Shown piece after piece: positions 62,101 to 64,000 of a stretch of DNA of 64,000 nt. The number at the start of each line of letters is the position of its first letter. Positions within the stretch are counted from its first letter, which is position 1. Where the stretch lies: the NCBI RefSeq assembly GCF_021018805.1, contig NC_086251.1, positions 15,791,098-15,855,097 on the forward strand, given 5' to 3'. The DNA is from Prinia subflava. Lineage: Eukaryota; Chordata; Aves; Passeriformes; Cisticolidae. A program made the translations under genes and the position numbers. Below the pieces are notes generated by a model. That model was not told the DNA's origin, searched no databases, and was given only the letters and a program-made list of their open reading frames with translations.

Positions 62101-64000
62101 AAACTGCTATTGAGCTGCTCTAAGAAACAGGCTTCTTTTGCAGCCTCAGATGCATTTATTTAAACACATCTCACAAAAATGGGGCAGAAAGTTATACAGT
62201 CAAGGTTTGGTCTACCTTGCAGCTTCCTTTGCTCCCCTTCAAGATACTTACAAACATTTCCTACCTACTTAAAAAAAACCCACACTCTGGACAGTTTGTC
62301 TGAACAGGAGACACCAGTAGGAAAGTTTTTAACAGAAACACATACTCACTGCATGCTGGTTACTTCAGGCTGCTCCAGTGTTGGACTGCTCAGCTCATCT
62401 TCCTATTGCTGCTGTTCTACAGTGCTCTGTGCAAGAAAGATGCTGAGGCACCTGCTTTCAGGAGAAGTCACTGAGATATGAAGCCCCAGCAGGGCAGATA
62501 ATTCCAGTCAGTCCTCCAAGCAGGAAGGTCAGATCTGTCTCTGGTGAGCCCTTGGGGATGGCTGGCTCCAGGGAGCTGCACGGCAAATTTGGATGGCTCA
62601 CTTTAAAACATTCCTCTTCAACAGGGAAAATGGATTGTCTTCTTTTCCTTAGGGCGAGGTGGCTTATAAGGTTTGAAGTAGCAGATCTCAGAGCTTTGTA
62701 CTTTCTGAAAGGATCAGCTGGACTCACAACTGGCCACCAGCCTTAAAACCATGTAAAATCCAGTGATTCCAATGGAGACTTTCAGATGGTTATAGACCAA
62801 CTGACAAGAAAGGGAAATTATGTTTTGCCTTAAGTGTTCGCTGTGCCAGACTGTTATCACCAAGATTAGGTGTAAAACAGGGAATGGAGGTATGGTCTTG
62901 GGAACAAACACTCAAGAATGGACACATTTCCTGTTTAAAGCAAAGCCCCTAGAAATGCACAGACCTGTCTGCTTTCAGCCAGGGCTACGTAGCACACCTT
63001 TCTCTCCAGTCATCCCAGCTGATAAAGTCTGCATTTTCTTTTACTTCTCTGGTGAAGAATCAGCATAAGACTTACAGTCATGCATTGCAAATAAGGCATA
63101 TTTCCACTGCTCAGTGGGCTAAGAGAGAAAGGAGAAGAAAAGCCATCCGCTTTCTTGTGTATATCAAGTGTCTGGATTTTAGAATAAGCAAAAGACATGG
63201 CATTCTTGTCCTGTATTTTATTAGGAAATGAACAGGCTGATTGATAACCTGAAATTACAGAGTGAATCTCATTTAAAAAAAATGTTCAAAATCGTGAGAA
63301 TAATTTTGATTTCTAAGAAAACATAATGCCCTGATACAATTCTTCTTTATGCCTGTAAATTTCTACACCCTTAACATTTATCTACTGTACAACAGAGAGG
63401 CTGGATAACTGTAACAGAATCTGGGAAGTTAAATACAAGATATTTAATACAAGACTTTCTCTGCAGTCCAAGTGAAAGAGATGAAATGTTTGAAAGAAAG
63501 CCCAGAATCTGAGAGTTCCCTATGAGAAGGTTCCCTGTGATCCCATTCCTTACTCATCAGTATTTCAGACTGGTAGTATTGGTCAAAAGACTGGTAATAT
63601 GAACTGCTGTGCTGAGGTATGAGGCTTCAGGGCATCCCTCAGGAGAGGGTGACCACTGTGGGGCACAGGCTCTGCAGTGAGGGGAACAGGGTGCACTGCA
63701 TGTGTAGGATGCTCAAAGTGCAAGAGCTGATCAATCTGCCTACATCTCTTGTTTCCCCAGCAGTCTGAGCTACCACTACCACCACGTTGGACTACAGAGC
63801 TTTTCCTGAGGCTGTCAGCTTTAAAGACTGGTATGATTCAGGTGCTGAGTCTCTGCAAGGGCTTAGTAATTTTAGCCTTTGTAATCAAAGCCCAACTCCT
63901 GTTCGTGTTGTGTGTGTGAGAACTCACACTGAACCAACACTGTTGGTTTCACTGCAGTCATCATGTGGGGCAGTGTGGTTCAGCCCCATGGGTTAGAGCT
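47101..64000. other. Gene-free region, right end of window
   Basis: I found no exon of KCNQ1 or of any other gene here. Complex AT-rich stretches at 47.82-48.02, 52.30-52.48, 57.54-57.72 and 58.74-59.02 kb have the character of conserved non-coding elements. The longest open frame (165 codons, plus strand, 59611-60108) has no domain or motif I recognise and is probably chance. No repeat family was identified in this part. Confidence 0.5.

Noticed and set aside
47101..64000. Last exons of KCNQ1 on the minus strand
   Set aside because: Expected from synteny, but no sequence resembling the KCNQ1 C-terminal assembly domain or end was found. It probably lies beyond 64 kb.
1..64000. CRISPR arrays, bacterial operons, tRNA or rRNA genes, integrated viral genes
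   Set aside because: No direct repeat-spacer pattern, cloverleaf-like gene, or retroviral gag/pol/env-like reading frame was seen. The DNA is vertebrate with CR1 relics.

Overview
The window is vertebrate nuclear DNA, most likely from a bird. Several truncated CR1 LINE copies are present, including a 3' end of the type common in birds, and spliced, intron-separated exons of two vertebrate genes can be read. No ORF arrangement resembles bacterial or viral DNA, and most of the 64 kb is non-coding.

Two genes are supported. (1) SLC22A18, a major facilitator superfamily transporter, lies on the minus strand at about 12.66-7.87 kb. Four consecutive coding exons with matching splice phases encode about 177 residues, the first five or so membrane segments. 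The remaining exons were not found in the 7.9 kb to the left and probably lie beyond the window edge. (2) CDKN1C (p57/KIP2 CDK inhibitor) lies on the plus strand at about 29.4-31.0 kb. It is complete: a GC-rich promoter with three CCAAT boxes and a TATA-like box, two coding exons giving 190 residues, an intron that starts 5 nt after the stop codon, and a 3' UTR ending at tandem AATAAA signals. The two genes are divergent, with about 17 kb between them. This matches the order CDKN1C-SLC22A18 in human 11p15.5, read in reverse. By that synteny KCNQ1 should lie to the right on the minus strand and PHLDA2 to the left, but neither was found here.

Layout: 1-7.9 kb is non-coding apart from an orphan CpG-rich block at 5.7-6.3 kb. 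7.9-12.7 kb holds the SLC22A18 exons and an intronic CR1. 12.7-23 kb is non-coding with CR1 relics and poly(A) tracts. 23.3-24.0 kb is a CpG-rich block with a G-rich minisatellite, possibly a distal SLC22A18 promoter. 24-29 kb is non-coding. 29-31 kb is CDKN1C. 31-64 kb is a gene-free stretch with further CpG-rich blocks (31.0-32.0, 32.6-32.9, 40.2-43.1 and 46.8-47.1 kb), two GC-rich tandem repeats near 42 kb, and many AT-rich, complex segments that look like conserved regulatory elements.

The two genes do not form a pathway. CDKN1C restrains cyclin/CDK activity in the nucleus. SLC22A18 is a membrane transporter. They are linked in mammals because both belong to an imprinted domain. No new biological system was identified. 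The most testable leads are the orphan CpG islands and the candidate regulatory elements to the right of CDKN1C.
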